DNA from: Actinomycetales bacterium
GTDB lineage: Bacteria > Actinomycetota > Actinomycetes > Actinomycetales > Microbacteriaceae
Length of the DNA stretch: 43,196 nt
Direction: 5' to 3'
Assembly: GCA_015655415.1 (NCBI GenBank)
Contig: JAATFB010000026.1
Span: 1-43,196 of the forward strand
The position numbers and the translations under genes were made by a program. Positions 25,330 to 33,779 of this stretch are shown piece by piece. Each line of letters opens with the position of its first letter. The first letter of the stretch is position 1. Below the pieces are notes generated by a model. The model saw only the letters and a list, made by a program, of their open reading frames with translations. It was not told the DNA's origin and searched no databases.

Positions 25330-25478
25330 GATGCGCAGCACTCCTCACGGGGCGAAGGTCACGGCGGGCTCACCGATCGCCCACCGAATCCTACGCGCAC
25401 GGCTCGCTCCGGGTGGCGCGCTCGCCGTCCCCGGGCGGCGCCCACGGCGCGGCCCGGGTCCTCGCGAGTAGTCCTGCG

Positions 25479-25502
25479 GTGCACCCTAGAATGCGGGTGC
25501 AC
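25479..25502. promoter_or_regulatory. Perfect palindrome over the -10 box of the GlcD-like gene
   Basis: GTGCACCC (25479-25486) and GGGTGCAC (25495-25502) are exact inverted 8-bp arms around TAGAATGC. TAGAAT (25487-25492) is a good -10 box for the gene starting at 25541. The geometry is that of a repressor operator. Confidence 0.7.
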
Positions 25503-25540
25503 GCAGACCGCTCGTGCGCACAGACGAGACGAGGAGCCGG

Positions 25541-26923
25541 ATGCCCGACCCGATCCAACGACTCGCCGACGAGCTCGGCGACGCGTTCACCGCAGAGCCG
25601 TCCGCGCTGCAGCGGGCCAGGACCGACCGCTCCGGCTGGGTATCGGATTCCGCGCCGTCGGGCATCGTGATGGCGCGCGGCATCGATGACGTGCAGGCGG
25701 CGCTGCGCATCGCCGCCGAGCATCGGATGCCGGTGGTGCCGCGCGGCGCTGCGACCGGTTTGGCCGGAGGCGCGGCGGCCGTGCACGGGGAGCTCGTCGT
25801 CGACGTGTCCGGCATGGACCGTATCCTTCAGATCGCACCGGACGACGAGCTGGCCGTCGTGGAGCCGGGGGTCATCAACGCCGACCTGGATGCCGCGTTG
25901 GCGCCGCACGGTCTCTGGTTCGCGCCGGATCCGGCGAGCAAGGACATCTCCACGATCGGCGGCAACATCGCCACGAACGCCGGCGGTCTGCTCTGCGCCA
26001 AGTACGGCGTCACGCGCGAGGCGGTGCTGGGCCTGAAGGTGGTGCTCGCCGGCGGTCGGGTCCTGCGCACCGGCCACCGCACGGTGAAGGGCGTGACCGG
26101 ATACGACCTGACCTCCCTCTTCGTCGGGTCCGAGGGCACCCTCGGCGTGATCGTCGAGGCGACCGTGCGCACTCTGCCGCGGCCCTCCGGTGCGCCGACG
26201 ACGCTCGTGGGCTTCTTTTCCGGGGTGCGCCAGGCGGCCGCGGCGTCGGCGGCGATCACCGCTGCCCGCCTCCGCCCGGCGCTCTGTGAGCTCCTCGACG
26301 CCGCCTCCCTGGAGGCGATCACCGCGTACCTCGGCGAGGACGGGGGGCTGGTGCACGAGCCGATCGGCGGGGGAGCATCCGGGGCATCGCTCATCGTGCA
26401 GTTCGACGACGCCGATGCCGGCGCCCGGGCCGCCGAGGCCGCGGCACTCGTGCGGGGCGCCGGAGGCACGGTGCGGCTGTCGTCCGACGTCGAGGAGGCC
26501 GAACGCCTTCTCGCCCTCCGCCGGGCCTTCCACCCGGCGCTCGCCGCTCAAGGGGAGGTGCTCATCGAGGACGTGGCGGTCCCGAGGTCGCGGCTGGCCG
26601 ACATGTTCGAGCAGATCGAGCGGATCGAGCGCGAGTACGAGGTGCGGATCCCCACGGTCGCACACGCGGCCGACGGCAACCTGCACCCGAACTTCGTGCA
26701 CCGCGGCCCGGAGGTGCCTGACGTCATCTGGCGCGCCGCGGGCGACCTGTTCACGACGGCGTTGCGACTGGGCGGCACCCTCACCGGAGAGCACGGCGTC
26801 GGTGTGCTCAAGCGGCGCTGGCTGCGCGAGGAGCTGGGTGATGACTCCTACGACCTGCAGCGCGAGGTCAAGGCCGTGTTCGATCCTTTCGGCATCCTCA
26901 ACCCTGGCAAGGTCTTCGCGTGA
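25541..26923 (+). CDS. FAD-binding oxidase, glycolate/D-lactate oxidase GlcD-like (460 aa)
   Basis: This is an FAD-linked oxidase of the PCMH/VAO type. The FAD-binding part includes PRGAATGLAGGA (~67-78), SKDISTIGGNIATNAGG (~133-149) and GSEGTLGV (~197-204). The C-terminal FAD-oxidase domain has AHAADGNLHPNF and GEHGVGVLKR, typical of GlcD/D-lactate dehydrogenase. It oxidises 2-hydroxy acids such as glycolate or D-lactate. The ATG is preceded by GAGGAG at 4-nt spacing. No glcE/glcF subunits accompany it. It is translationally coupled (GTGA overlap) to a PrsW-like protease gene. A palindromic operator covers its promoter. Confidence 0.93.
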   Translation: MPDPIQRLADELGDAFTAEPSALQRARTDRSGWVSDSAPSGIVMARGIDDVQAALRIAAEHRMPVVPRGAATGLAGGAAAVHGELVVDVSGMDRILQIAPDDELAVVEPGVINADLDAALAPHGLWFAPDPASKDISTIGGNIATNAGGLLCAKYGVTREAVLGLKVVLAGGRVLRTGHRTVKGVTGYDLTSLFVGSEGTLGVIVEATVRTLPRPSGAPTTLVGFFSGVRQAAAASAAITAARLRPALCELLDAASLEAITAYLGEDGGLVHEPIGGGASGASLIVQFDDADAGARAAEAAALVRGAGGTVRLSSDVEEAERLLALRRAFHPALAAQGEVLIEDVAVPRSRLADMFEQIERIEREYEVRIPTVAHAADGNLHPNFVHRGPEVPDVIWRAAGDLFTTALRLGGTLTGEHGVGVLKRRWLREELGDDSYDLQREVKAVFDPFGILNPGKVFA

Positions 26924-28035
26924 GCGGCGTGCCGTCGCCGCTGCCGGCCGCGCCGCATCGGCGGCGCACGAGGACCTCGACGGTGGTCTGGACCGTCGTC
27001 GGGCTCGTGCTGCTCACGCAGCTCCTCGTCGTGGTGTTCGCCTACCTGGTGATCGCGCTGGGCGCAGGCCTCGTCGCGGTGAGCACCGTCCTCGCGCTCG
27101 TGCCGCTGTCGGTCGTCGTGCTGACCGCCGTATGGATAGACGCATGGGAGCCCGAGCCCTGGGCGGCGAAGGCGTTCGCCTTCCTCTGGGGGGCCGCCGC
27201 CGCGGTCACGATCGCCCTGCTGTTCGACATCGGCCAGCGCGTGCTCACGCCCATCCCGGAGAGCTCCATCCTGTCCGCCGTCGTGCGGGCTCCCGTCGTC
27301 GAGGAGTCCGCCAAGGGCCTCGCCCTGCTCATCCTCGTGTTCGCCGCGCGGCGCACGTTCGACGGCCCGGTCGACGGCATCGTGTACGCGGCGTTCATCG
27401 CCGGCGGGTTCGCTTTCGTGGAGAACATCCAGTACTTCGGCATCGCATTGCACGACGGAGCGGTCGAGACCGTGGCGGTCTTCGTGCTCCGCGCCCTGTT
27501 CGCGCCTTTCGCGCACGTGCTCTTCACCTCGTGCACCGGTCTCGCGCTCGGCCTCGTGGCCAGACGGCGCGGCACCGGCCGCCTCCTCGTGGCCTTCGTG
27601 GTGGGACTGGCCGGCGCCATCGTGCTGCACGCGGTCTGGAACTTCGCCGGCTACGTGGGCTTCTGGGGCGTCTACGTGTTCTTCGAGTTCCCCGTCTTCG
27701 TCGCCGCCGTGGTGACCGTCGTGCTGCTGCGGGTGCGGGAGCAGCACCTCACCCGTGATCGGCTGGCCGAATACGGGCGTGCCGGCTGGTTCACCCCGGA
27801 CGAGGTGCTGCTGTTGGGCACACGTGTCGGACGGCGGCGCATCCGATCATGGGCCCGGGCCAAGGGAGGCGATGCGCCCGCGATCGTGCACTCCATGGTG
27901 CGCGACGCCACGCGGCTCGCGATGGATCGGCAGCGCATGGCGACGGGGGGCGCCGACCCCGACACGACCGCAGAGGAGGCGGCACTGCTCGCCGAGGTGT
28001 CCGCGTCGCGACGTCGTCTCTTCGCGCTCGGCTGA
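26920..28035 (+). CDS. PrsW-family intramembrane metalloprotease (371 aa)
   Basis: Eight or so hydrophobic segments are present. Diagnostic motifs: PVVEESAKG with the conserved Glu pair (~125-133), FAFVENIQYF (~166-175), FAHVLFTSCTGLALG (~205-219) and the final HAVWNF histidine (~232-237). PrsW cleaves anti-sigma factors within the membrane in Bacillus; actinobacterial homologues are common but poorly characterised. The last ~100 residues are a cytosolic charged region. The GTG overlaps the stop of the GlcD-like oxidase (GTGA), so the genes are co-translated, though a functional link is not obvious. No sigma/anti-sigma pair is adjacent. Confidence 0.9.
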   Translation: MSGVPSPLPAAPHRRRTRTSTVVWTVVGLVLLTQLLVVVFAYLVIALGAGLVAVSTVLALVPLSVVVLTAVWIDAWEPEPWAAKAFAFLWGAAAAVTIALLFDIGQRVLTPIPESSILSAVVRAPVVEESAKGLALLILVFAARRTFDGPVDGIVYAAFIAGGFAFVENIQYFGIALHDGAVETVAVFVLRALFAPFAHVLFTSCTGLALGLVARRRGTGRLLVAFVVGLAGAIVLHAVWNFAGYVGFWGVYVFFEFPVFVAAVVTVVLLRVREQHLTRDRLAEYGRAGWFTPDEVLLLGTRVGRRRIRSWARAKGGDAPAIVHSMVRDATRLAMDRQRMATGGADPDTTAEEAALLAEVSASRRRLFALG

Positions 28036-28064
28036 TCACAGGGCCCGAACACGGTCCCGAACAG

Positions 28065-28118
28065 AACTCACCGCTCGGCGGTGCGGCATTGCCGGCAGCC
28101 GGATCCGAGCGGCGAGTT
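28065..28118. repeat. Long imperfect inverted repeat
   Basis: AACTCACCGCTCGG (28065-28078) pairs with CCGAGCGGCGAGTT (28105-28118): 13 of 14 positions are Watson-Crick and one is a G-U pair. The 26-nt loop can fold further. Upstream, CCCGAACA is repeated at 28044 and 28056. It may be a terminator for the PrsW gene or a dispersed palindromic element. Confidence 0.6.
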
Positions 28119-28184
28119 GGTCCGTTCCAAGACTGCATCGCCCGGCCCGGTATTGCAAGGGTCTCGCGGCGTCGCACACGGCTT

Positions 28185-28213
28185 TTGACGTCTGGTACGC
28201 GGTGCCGTTGGAT
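28185..28213 (+). promoter_or_regulatory. FKBP gene promoter (TTGACG-N17-TTGGAT)
   Basis: -35 TTGACG (28185-28190) and -10 TTGGAT (28208-28213) are separated by 17 bp; the -10 ends 6 nt before the ATG, implying a leaderless mRNA. Confidence 0.65.
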
Positions 28214-28219
28214 GGAGCG

Positions 28220-28594
28220 ATGACTCAACCCCAGAAGTCCAAGCCCCAGATCGACGCCCCGGAGGGGCCCGCGCCGGAGACGCTCGAGATCGTCGACATC
28301 GTGGAGGGCGACGGGCCGCACGCCGCCGCCGGAGCCACGGTCGAGGTGCACTACCTCGGCGTGGACTACGACTCGGGCGAGGAGTTCGACTCCTCGTGGA
28401 GCCGCGGCCAGTCCATCCGATTCCCGTTGCGCGGTCTCATCCAGGGCTGGCAGGACGGCATCCCCGGGATGAGGGTCGGCGGTCGGCGGCAGCTGACCAT
28501 CCCGCCGAGCCTGGCATACGGTCTGGCCGGAAACGGGCATCCGCTCGGCGGCAGGACGCTCATCTTCGTGATCGACCTGCTCGAGGTGGCATAG
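28220..28594 (+). CDS. FKBP-type peptidyl-prolyl cis-trans isomerase (124 aa)
   Basis: A single FKBP domain fills residues ~20-124: VEVHYLGVDYDSGEEFDSSW, IQGWQDGIPGMRVGGRRQLTIPPSLAYG and the final LIFVIDLLEV strand. Active-site aromatics and the IPPxLAYG loop are intact. It catalyses proline isomerisation in protein folding. No signal or lipoprotein peptide is present, so it is cytoplasmic. The ATG is chosen because it follows its own promoter at leaderless distance; the open frame upstream overlaps the PrsW gene and is not conserved-looking. It is convergent with the MFS gene across a strong hairpin. Confidence 0.95.
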   Translation: MTQPQKSKPQIDAPEGPAPETLEIVDIVEGDGPHAAAGATVEVHYLGVDYDSGEEFDSSWSRGQSIRFPLRGLIQGWQDGIPGMRVGGRRQLTIPPSLAYGLAGNGHPLGGRTLIFVIDLLEVA

Positions 28595-28609
28595 CAGCGT
28601 GACCGACTG

Positions 28610-28645
28610 GATGCACCCGGAGGCCGTCACGGCTCCGGGTGCATC
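28610..28645. terminator. Bidirectional terminator between FKBP and MFS genes
   Basis: GATGCACCCGGA (28610-28621) pairs perfectly with TCCGGGTGCATC (28634-28645), with an inner GCCG/CGGC extension. The MFS stop codon lies inside. Confidence 0.8.
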
Positions 28646-30024
28646 GCATCGTAGTGCCGGAAGGTGCGCTGCAGCCGCAGCATGAGGGCGACCGCGACCA
28701 TGATGACGATGCCGCCGAACGCCGGCGGGAACCACAGCGCGACGAGCGCCGCGGCGGCGCCGGCGTAGAGGTCCCCGACGCGGGGTCCCCCGGTGACCAC
28801 CACCGTGAAGACGCCCTGGATGCGACCGCGCATGGTGTCCGGCGTCGCCGTCTGCAGAATCGTCTGCCGGAAGATCGCCGAGACGTTGTCCGCCGCCCCC
28901 GCGCCGGCGAACAGCGCGCAGGCGATCGCGATCCCGACCAGGTTCGGATGCGTGGCGTCCGCCGCTCCGAACCAGCCGGTGGCGAGCAGAGCGAGCTCGA
29001 CGCCGAGCGCGAACGTGAAGGCGCCGTAGGCGATGACCGAGCGCCCCACTGCCAGGCCTTGCAGCCGTACATGCCCGAGCGGGCCGGAGAGCACGCTCGA
29101 CACCAGCGCGCCGAGCGCGAACGCGGCCGTGAGCACGCCGACGGTGATCGCGCCGCCGCCCAGAAGCAGCGCACCGGCGGCGGGCAGGATGACGCGCGGC
29201 TGCCCGAACGTCATCGCGACGATGTCGACGAGGAACGACATGCGCACGTTCGGCGCCGTCCGGAGGAACCGCATGCCCTCGACCAGGGATGCCCACCCCG
29301 GCCGCGCGGCCTCGCCCTCCGGCACGATCGGGGGCAGCGTCGCGATGCCGAGGAAGCCGAACACGAACAGCATCACGTCGACCGAGTAGGTCCAGCCGAA
29401 GCCGACAGCGGCCACCAGGACGCCGGCGAGCGCCGGGCCGACCGTCACCATCACTCCGCTGGATATCCCATTGAGCGCCGAGGCCGCCGGCAGCAGCTCG
29501 TGAGGGAGGATCCGGGGGACTATGGCCATCCGGGTGCTGCTGATCACGGTCGCGGCCACGGAGTTGAGCGTCGCGAGCATGTAGAGCAGCCAGACGTTGT
29601 CGACGTGGAACCAGGCCAGCAGTGCAATGGTCAGCGTCGACCCCCAGGCCACGATCGCCGACAGCAGGGCGAGCAGCCGACGGTCGATCACATCGGCGAG
29701 CATCCCTCCGTAGATGCCGGAGAACACCATCGGCAGCAGCGCGAAGAGCGCCACGCCGGAGACGGCCAGCGTCGACCCGGTGAGGTCATACACCTGCAGG
29801 CCGATCGCGACGATCGTCATCTGGCCGCCGATGCCGGAGACGGCGCCGCCGAGCCAGAGCCGGGTGAAGGCCGCGCTGCGCCGCAACGGCGTCACGTCGA
29901 CGAAGACGGAGTGGCGCGTCCGGACTCCGCCGGTGCCTGAGGACCCGGTGCCTGAGGACCCGGTGCCTGAGGACGGTGTCGGGGGCAGGTCGGCGCTCGA
30001 GCCCGTGGCTTGGTCCTTCGGCAC
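28627..30024 (-). CDS. MFS transporter, EntS-like exporter family (465 aa)
   Basis: Twelve hydrophobic helices are visible. The first follows FTRLWLGGAVSGIGGQMTIVAIGLQVYDLTGS, typical of the MFS_3/enterobactin-exporter-like group, and GGMLADVIDRRLLALLSA is the loop 2-3 motif. It probably exports a small molecule or drug; the substrate is unknown. The N-terminal ~40 residues are Ser/Gly/Thr-rich and contain a three-fold SSGTG repeat encoded by a 15-bp tandem repeat. GTG 30022-30024 is preferred because TAGCGT on the minus strand ends 8 nt before it; GTG 30042 is an alternative. It diverges from apt. Confidence 0.9.
   Translation of the reverse strand: MPKDQATGSSADLPPTPSSGTGSSGTGSSGTGGVRTRHSVFVDVTPLRRSAAFTRLWLGGAVSGIGGQMTIVAIGLQVYDLTGSTLAVSGVALFALLPMVFSGIYGGMLADVIDRRLLALLSAIVAWGSTLTIALLAWFHVDNVWLLYMLATLNSVAATVISSTRMAIVPRILPHELLPAASALNGISSGVMVTVGPALAGVLVAAVGFGWTYSVDVMLFVFGFLGIATLPPIVPEGEAARPGWASLVEGMRFLRTAPNVRMSFLVDIVAMTFGQPRVILPAAGALLLGGGAITVGVLTAAFALGALVSSVLSGPLGHVRLQGLAVGRSVIAYGAFTFALGVELALLATGWFGAADATHPNLVGIAIACALFAGAGAADNVSAIFRQTILQTATPDTMRGRIQGVFTVVVTGGPRVGDLYAGAAAALVALWFPPAFGGIVIMVAVALMLRLQRTFRHYDAMHPEP
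29931..29974. repeat. 15-bp tandem repeat, three copies
   Basis: CGGTGCCTGAGGACC is repeated at 29931, 29946 and 29961 (the last lacks its final base). In the MFS reading frame it encodes SSGTG units in the disordered N terminus; being 15 bp, copy-number change keeps the frame. Confidence 0.9.
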
Positions 30025-30124
30025 GGAGGTCGACGCTAACACGGTGTGCCGGGTCGCGGCGCCCGCGCCGCCGGCAGGCGTGCTGGCGAAGGATGGCGGT
30101 CGCAGGACGCCGTAGGGTGGGCTG

Positions 30125-30649
30125 GTGACCCGTGCACGTGAGGAACTCGACCGCCTGCTGGTGAGCGTGCCGGACTTTCCGGAGCCGGGCATCCTGTTCC
30201 GCGACCTGGCGCCCGTGTTCGCCGACGGTGACGCATTCCGCGTCATCGTGGACGATCTCGCCGGCTACTTCGCCGGGGGGTTCGACGCGGTGGCGGGAGT
30301 CGAGGCGCGAGGCTTCGTGCTCGCCGCGGCGGTCGGCTACGCCGCCGGCGCAGGCGTGCTGGTCGTCCGCAAGGCGGGGAAGCTGCCCGGCGTCGTGCTC
30401 AGCGAGACCTACGAGCTCGAGTACGGGGCGGCGAGCCTGGAGCTCGAGCCCGAGCGGCTCCCGGCCGGGTCCCGGGTTCTCGTGCTCGACGACGTGCTGG
30501 CCACCGGTGGGACGCTCGCGGCGTCCTCCCGCCTGATCCAGCGGGCCGGATACTCGGTCGCCGGCTTCGGGGTGGTGCTGGAGCTGGAGGGGCTCGGCGG
30601 GCGCAGGAGGCTGCCGGACTCCTCGGTCTACAGCATCGCCCTGCTCTGA
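30125..30649 (+). CDS. apt: Adenine phosphoribosyltransferase (174 aa)
   Basis: This is a purine salvage enzyme making AMP from adenine and PRPP. Evidence: [15 protein letters not shown] (~17-31), the [13 protein letters not shown] loop (~58-70), RKAGKLPG (~83-90), and the PRPP-binding [14 protein letters not shown] (~118-131). Length is normal for Apt. The GTG start is preceded by TAGGGT (30113-30118) ending 6 nt away, so it is leaderless. In many actinobacteria apt lies beside secDF/relA; here it stands alone, divergent from an MFS transporter and 10.6 kb from the purine permease gene. Confidence 0.94.
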   Translation: MTRAREELDRLLVSVPDFPEPGILFRDLAPVFADGDAFRVIVDDLAGYFAGGFDAVAGVEARGFVLAAAVGYAAGAGVLVVRKAGKLPGVVLSETYELEYGAASLELEPERLPAGSRVLVLDDVLATGGTLAASSRLIQRAGYSVAGFGVVLELEGLGGRRRLPDSSVYSIALL

Positions 30650-30701
30650 GCCGGGCACGCCGGTCGAGCCGGGCCGCGCACGACCTCCTACTGTGATCGA
30701 T

Positions 30702-31994
30702 GTGAGCGCGATGGATCAGGCGCTCCGGGGCGCCGCGAAGAGCACGGGCCCCATCGTCGAGACGCCGTACGGGCGTGTGCGCGGCGTCCGCGACGGAATG
30801 GTCCAAGTGTTCCGGGGCATCCCGTACGCGGCGCCGCCGATGGGGCCGTCGCGGTTCCGGGCACCGCGCCCGCCGGCTCCGTGGCAGGGCGTGCGGGACG
30901 CCGCCTCGTTCGGGCGCATCGCCCCGCAGCCGTTCCTGAGCATCCCCGGGCTACGGGCACGGCCGATGGGCGAGGACTGACTCACCGTGAACGTCTGCAC
31001 CCCCGAGCTCGCCGATGCGGGCCTGCCCGTGATGGTGTGGACCCCTGGCGGGGCGTACTACGTCGGATTCTCGGCCGACCCGCTCTTCGATGGCACGTCC
31101 CCGACCGCGCGCGGGGTCGTCCTGGTGACCTTCAACTACCGACTCGGTCCGCTCGGATACCTCGACCTGTCGTCCTTCTCGACCGGAGACGACGTCTTCG
31201 AGAGCAACATCGGCCAGCGCGACCAGCTGGCCGCCCTGACCTGGGTGCGCGACGACATCCGTGCCTTCGGTGGTGCGCCCGACCCGGGTGACGCTGTTCG
31301 GCGAGTCCTCGGGCGGCGGCGCGGTGACCACGATGATGGACACCCAGGGCGCCGAGGGGCTGTTCCACGGCGTGATCGCGCAGAGCCCTCCTATTGGCGG
31401 CGTCCACACACGCCGGAGAGGCCGCGTGTACGCCGAACGGTTCCTGCGTCGCCTCGACGTGGCACCCGATGAGGTGCACCGGTTGCGCAGCATGCCCGCC
31501 GCCGCGCTCGTCGAGGCGTGCCAGCGCCTGATCATCGAGGCGAGCGCCGACGAGCCCGGCAGCATCCCCGTGGCGCCGGTGGTCGTCGGCGATCTCGTGC
31601 CGGAGTACCCGTTGACGGCGATGGCCCGCGGCGACGCCCTCCGCGTTCCGCTCGTCATCGGCTCGAACCGCGACGAGGCCACGCTGTTCCGCCTGCTGCG
31701 CTCATCGATAGCGCCCAGCAGCGCCGTGACGGTGCGACGGATGATGGACGGCTCGGCACACCGGAGGCGTTGGCCGTGCCCGCGGGACGCGGGCCGACGG
31801 AACGGATCCAGTCGCGCTGGGCGTCGTTCGCCGAGTCGGGCGACCCGAATCCGACGGAGGCGGCGCCGTTGTGGCCTCGCTACGGCCTCGAGTCGAGGCC
31901 GACCTATCTCATCGGGCGCCGCGATCGGGTGGTCGGCGACCCGTACGAACGGCTGCGTCGGGTGTGGGGCGAGTCGGTCATCGCGTTCCCCTGA
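30702..31994 (+). pseudogene. Carboxylesterase type B pseudogene
   Basis: The pieces match type B carboxylesterases: [48 protein letters not shown] (catalytic Ser) and GSNRDEATLF (acid). The sequence is broken three ways. TGA 30978-30980 interrupts the usual SEDCLxLNV motif exactly at the Cys codon (TGC to TGA). One extra C near 31286-31290 (GACCCGGGTG) shifts the frame between AFGG and RVTLFGE. A further shift near 31740-31760 leads to a tail SFAESGDPNPTEAAPLWPRY. The region that should hold the catalytic His is missing, and the total is ~430 codons against ~500. The start GTG 30702 follows TACTGT at 7 nt, a relic promoter. Confidence 0.88.
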
Positions 31995-32007
31995 CCGGCG
32001 GCACGTT

Positions 32008-32790
32008 TCATCGGCGTTCGGCGGATGCCTGGACCGCCCGCCGCAGCAGCCTCCAGAGCTCGGGGTGCCCGAGCACCCGGAAGTGTCCGGACACCGGGAT
32101 GCGCACGTTCGCACGAGCCCCGGCCAGCGTGCTTCCCTGCGGGATCTGTGGGTCGAACGCGGGGAACACAGAGACGATGCCGTGGTCGGACACGCGATCG
32201 GCGGCGAGCTCGACCAGCGTGGCGTCGGCGGGCGAGAAGTCGCGCAGCGCGCGGACCGGGGCCCTGGTGGCGAGGGCCGAGCCGGAGAACGGGGTGGCGA
32301 TCGCGATCATGCCGCGCACGCGCCAGCCGGTGTGCTGCCACGCCATGAGCTGCTTGCCGACCAGGCCGCCCTTGCTGTGCGCGATGATGAGCACGTCCCT
32401 CAGCCCGTGGCGCTCCAGGTGCCCGGCGGCCAGGGCGGCCGTGTCCGTGACGCGCTGCACATTGCGGCCGAGGCCGGTGACCACGTGCGGTGGCCTGCCG
32501 TGGGCCACGGCGAGCGCCGCGAAGGGGTCGAGGAATCGCGGCGACTCGTACACCCCGGGCAGGAGCAGCACGGGGGCGCCCTCGAGCCGCCCTCCGCGCT
32601 CGCGCAGCATCCAGTGCCTTGCCCGTGCGCCCCATCGGTGCCAGACGGGGAGGAACGCGAAGTCGGCGACGCCGACGGCCATCGTCGTCACGAGCCGTGC
32701 GCCCTCGCTCGCGGACGGCACCGTGCTCTCCGCACTCCGGGTGCCGCGCGGCGTGCGGCTCGCGCGTCCGTCGGCGTGCGGCGTCGGCAT
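32008..32790 (-). CDS. Lipase-like alpha/beta hydrolase (260 aa)
   Basis: VLLLPGVYESPRFL near residue 74 is the oxyanion region, and the nucleophile Ser lies in AHSKGG (~140-145), as in PGAP1/lipase-like hydrolases that use GHSKGG. A C-terminal SGHFRVLGHPELW supplies the likely catalytic His. The first ~35 residues are basic and not conserved-looking, with no clear signal peptide. The substrate is unknown. The ATG is supported by minus-strand TAACGT (32802-32797) ending 6 nt upstream (leaderless). It converges on the esterase pseudogene with 13 bp between. Confidence 0.85.
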   Translation of the reverse strand: MPTPHADGRASRTPRGTRSAESTVPSASEGARLVTTMAVGVADFAFLPVWHRWGARARHWMLRERGGRLEGAPVLLLPGVYESPRFLDPFAALAVAHGRPPHVVTGLGRNVQRVTDTAALAAGHLERHGLRDVLIIAHSKGGLVGKQLMAWQHTGWRVRGMIAIATPFSGSALATRAPVRALRDFSPADATLVELAADRVSDHGIVSVFPAFDPQIPQGSTLAGARANVRIPVSGHFRVLGHPELWRLLRRAVQASAERR

Positions 32791-32915
32791 GGGATCACGT
32801 TAGTGTGCTCGTCGTCGCGGCACGGGCAGGTGCCGCGACGACGGCCGTTCCCTCACCTCCTGGCGCCTTGCGCGGCACACTGCGACACGCTCCGCTCGGA
32901 TCGGAGGCCGGCGGG

Positions 32916-32921
32916 TAGTGT
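32916..32921 (+). promoter_or_regulatory. Putative -10 box of the membrane-protein gene
   Basis: TAGTGT lies 61 nt before the GTG at 32983, so the mRNA leader would include the hairpin at 32944-32967. Confidence 0.4.
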
Positions 32922-32943
32922 CGAACGGTAGGAGAATCAGCGG

Positions 32944-32967
32944 CCGATCGGACGGGTGTCCGATCGG
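32944..32967 (+). other. Leader hairpin next to the Shine-Dalgarno
   Basis: CCGATCGGAC (32944-32953) and GTCCGATCGG (32958-32967) form a perfect 10-bp stem with a GGGT tetraloop. The 3' arm runs into the GGGAGAGGAG ribosome binding site, so folding may affect translation. Confidence 0.7.
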
Positions 32968-32982
32968 GAGAGGAGACGACCT

Positions 32983-33750
32983 GTGGTCTCGAGGAAGACG
33001 AGCCCGCGCACCGAGCCGATCGAGGCGGAGTCCGAGCACACGTCCGGGGCCGCATCCCAGAACGACCCCGTGCCCGGGGCGGGCGAGGCGAGGCGTGAGC
33101 CGGAGGTCGAGGCAGGGCCGGCTTCGGAGCCGGTGCCGGAAGCCGCTCCCGAGCCCGAGCCGCAAGTCGGTGCCGAGCCGCCGTCTGCGACCGGCCCGTC
33201 GATCTTCGATTCGCCGTTGAGCTCCACTCAGCTCCTGAACGACCCGCTGCTGGGCACGCACGACGAGATCATCCTCGATCTCGGCGTCAAGCTGCGCTGG
33301 GCCGCCGTCGGCTATGCGCTCCTCGGCGTGGTCGCCTCCTGGCTCCTCGCCGCGCAGGTGGGGGTCGCCACGAAGGACGCCGCACCCTTCGGGTGGGCCC
33401 TCGCGGCGACCATCGTGATCCTCGCGGGAGCAGCGTGGTACCTGGCGGATGTCTGGACTCGCTTCGCCTCCGTAGCCGCCTATCGCAGGGCGAAGACCCC
33501 GCAGGCGATCGCGCGGCTGGACCGGGGATCCGTCGTGGGCCTGTACGGCGTCATCGGCGCGTGGATCGGCGGCGCGCTGGGCGCGCTCGTCGTGGTCGAC
33601 GGGACGGTCAGCGCGGTGCTCACGCTCGCGCTGGGCGCCTCGGGATGGGTGTGGTTCTTCGGGGCCGTCCCCGCCCTGCTGCTCTATCTCTACGGGTTCG
33701 TCCTGCTGCACTACCGCCTGCTCGAGAAGACGCGGGACGCCCTGACCTGA
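32983..33750 (+). CDS. Membrane protein with acidic Pro/Glu-rich N terminus (255 aa)
   Basis: Residues ~1-75 are a disordered Pro/Glu/Ala-rich region (PEPEPQVG and similar). Then four or five hydrophobic helices follow (about 105-130, 140-163, 187-207, 211-245). No domain is recognised and the function is unknown. GTG 32983 is chosen because GGGAGAGGAG lies 8 nt upstream; an in-frame GTG at 32956 lies inside the leader hairpin and is less likely. The gene precedes rpsO by 119 bp in the same direction, but rpsO appears to have its own promoter. Confidence 0.8.
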   Translation: MVSRKTSPRTEPIEAESEHTSGAASQNDPVPGAGEARREPEVEAGPASEPVPEAAPEPEPQVGAEPPSATGPSIFDSPLSSTQLLNDPLLGTHDEIILDLGVKLRWAAVGYALLGVVASWLLAAQVGVATKDAAPFGWALAATIVILAGAAWYLADVWTRFASVAAYRRAKTPQAIARLDRGSVVGLYGVIGAWIGGALGALVVVDGTVSAVLTLALGASGWVWFFGAVPALLLYLYGFVLLHYRLLEKTRDALT

Positions 33751-33773
33751 CCTGGCGGGGGCGCGGTCCCTGC

Positions 33774-33779
33774 TAGACT
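33774..33779 (+). promoter_or_regulatory. rpsO promoter -10 box
   Basis: TAGACT lies 90 nt before the rpsO ATG, giving a leader of about 84 nt. S15 genes are often autoregulated through their leaders; GC-rich inverted segments occur around 33790-33845, but I could not settle on a fold. Confidence 0.55.
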
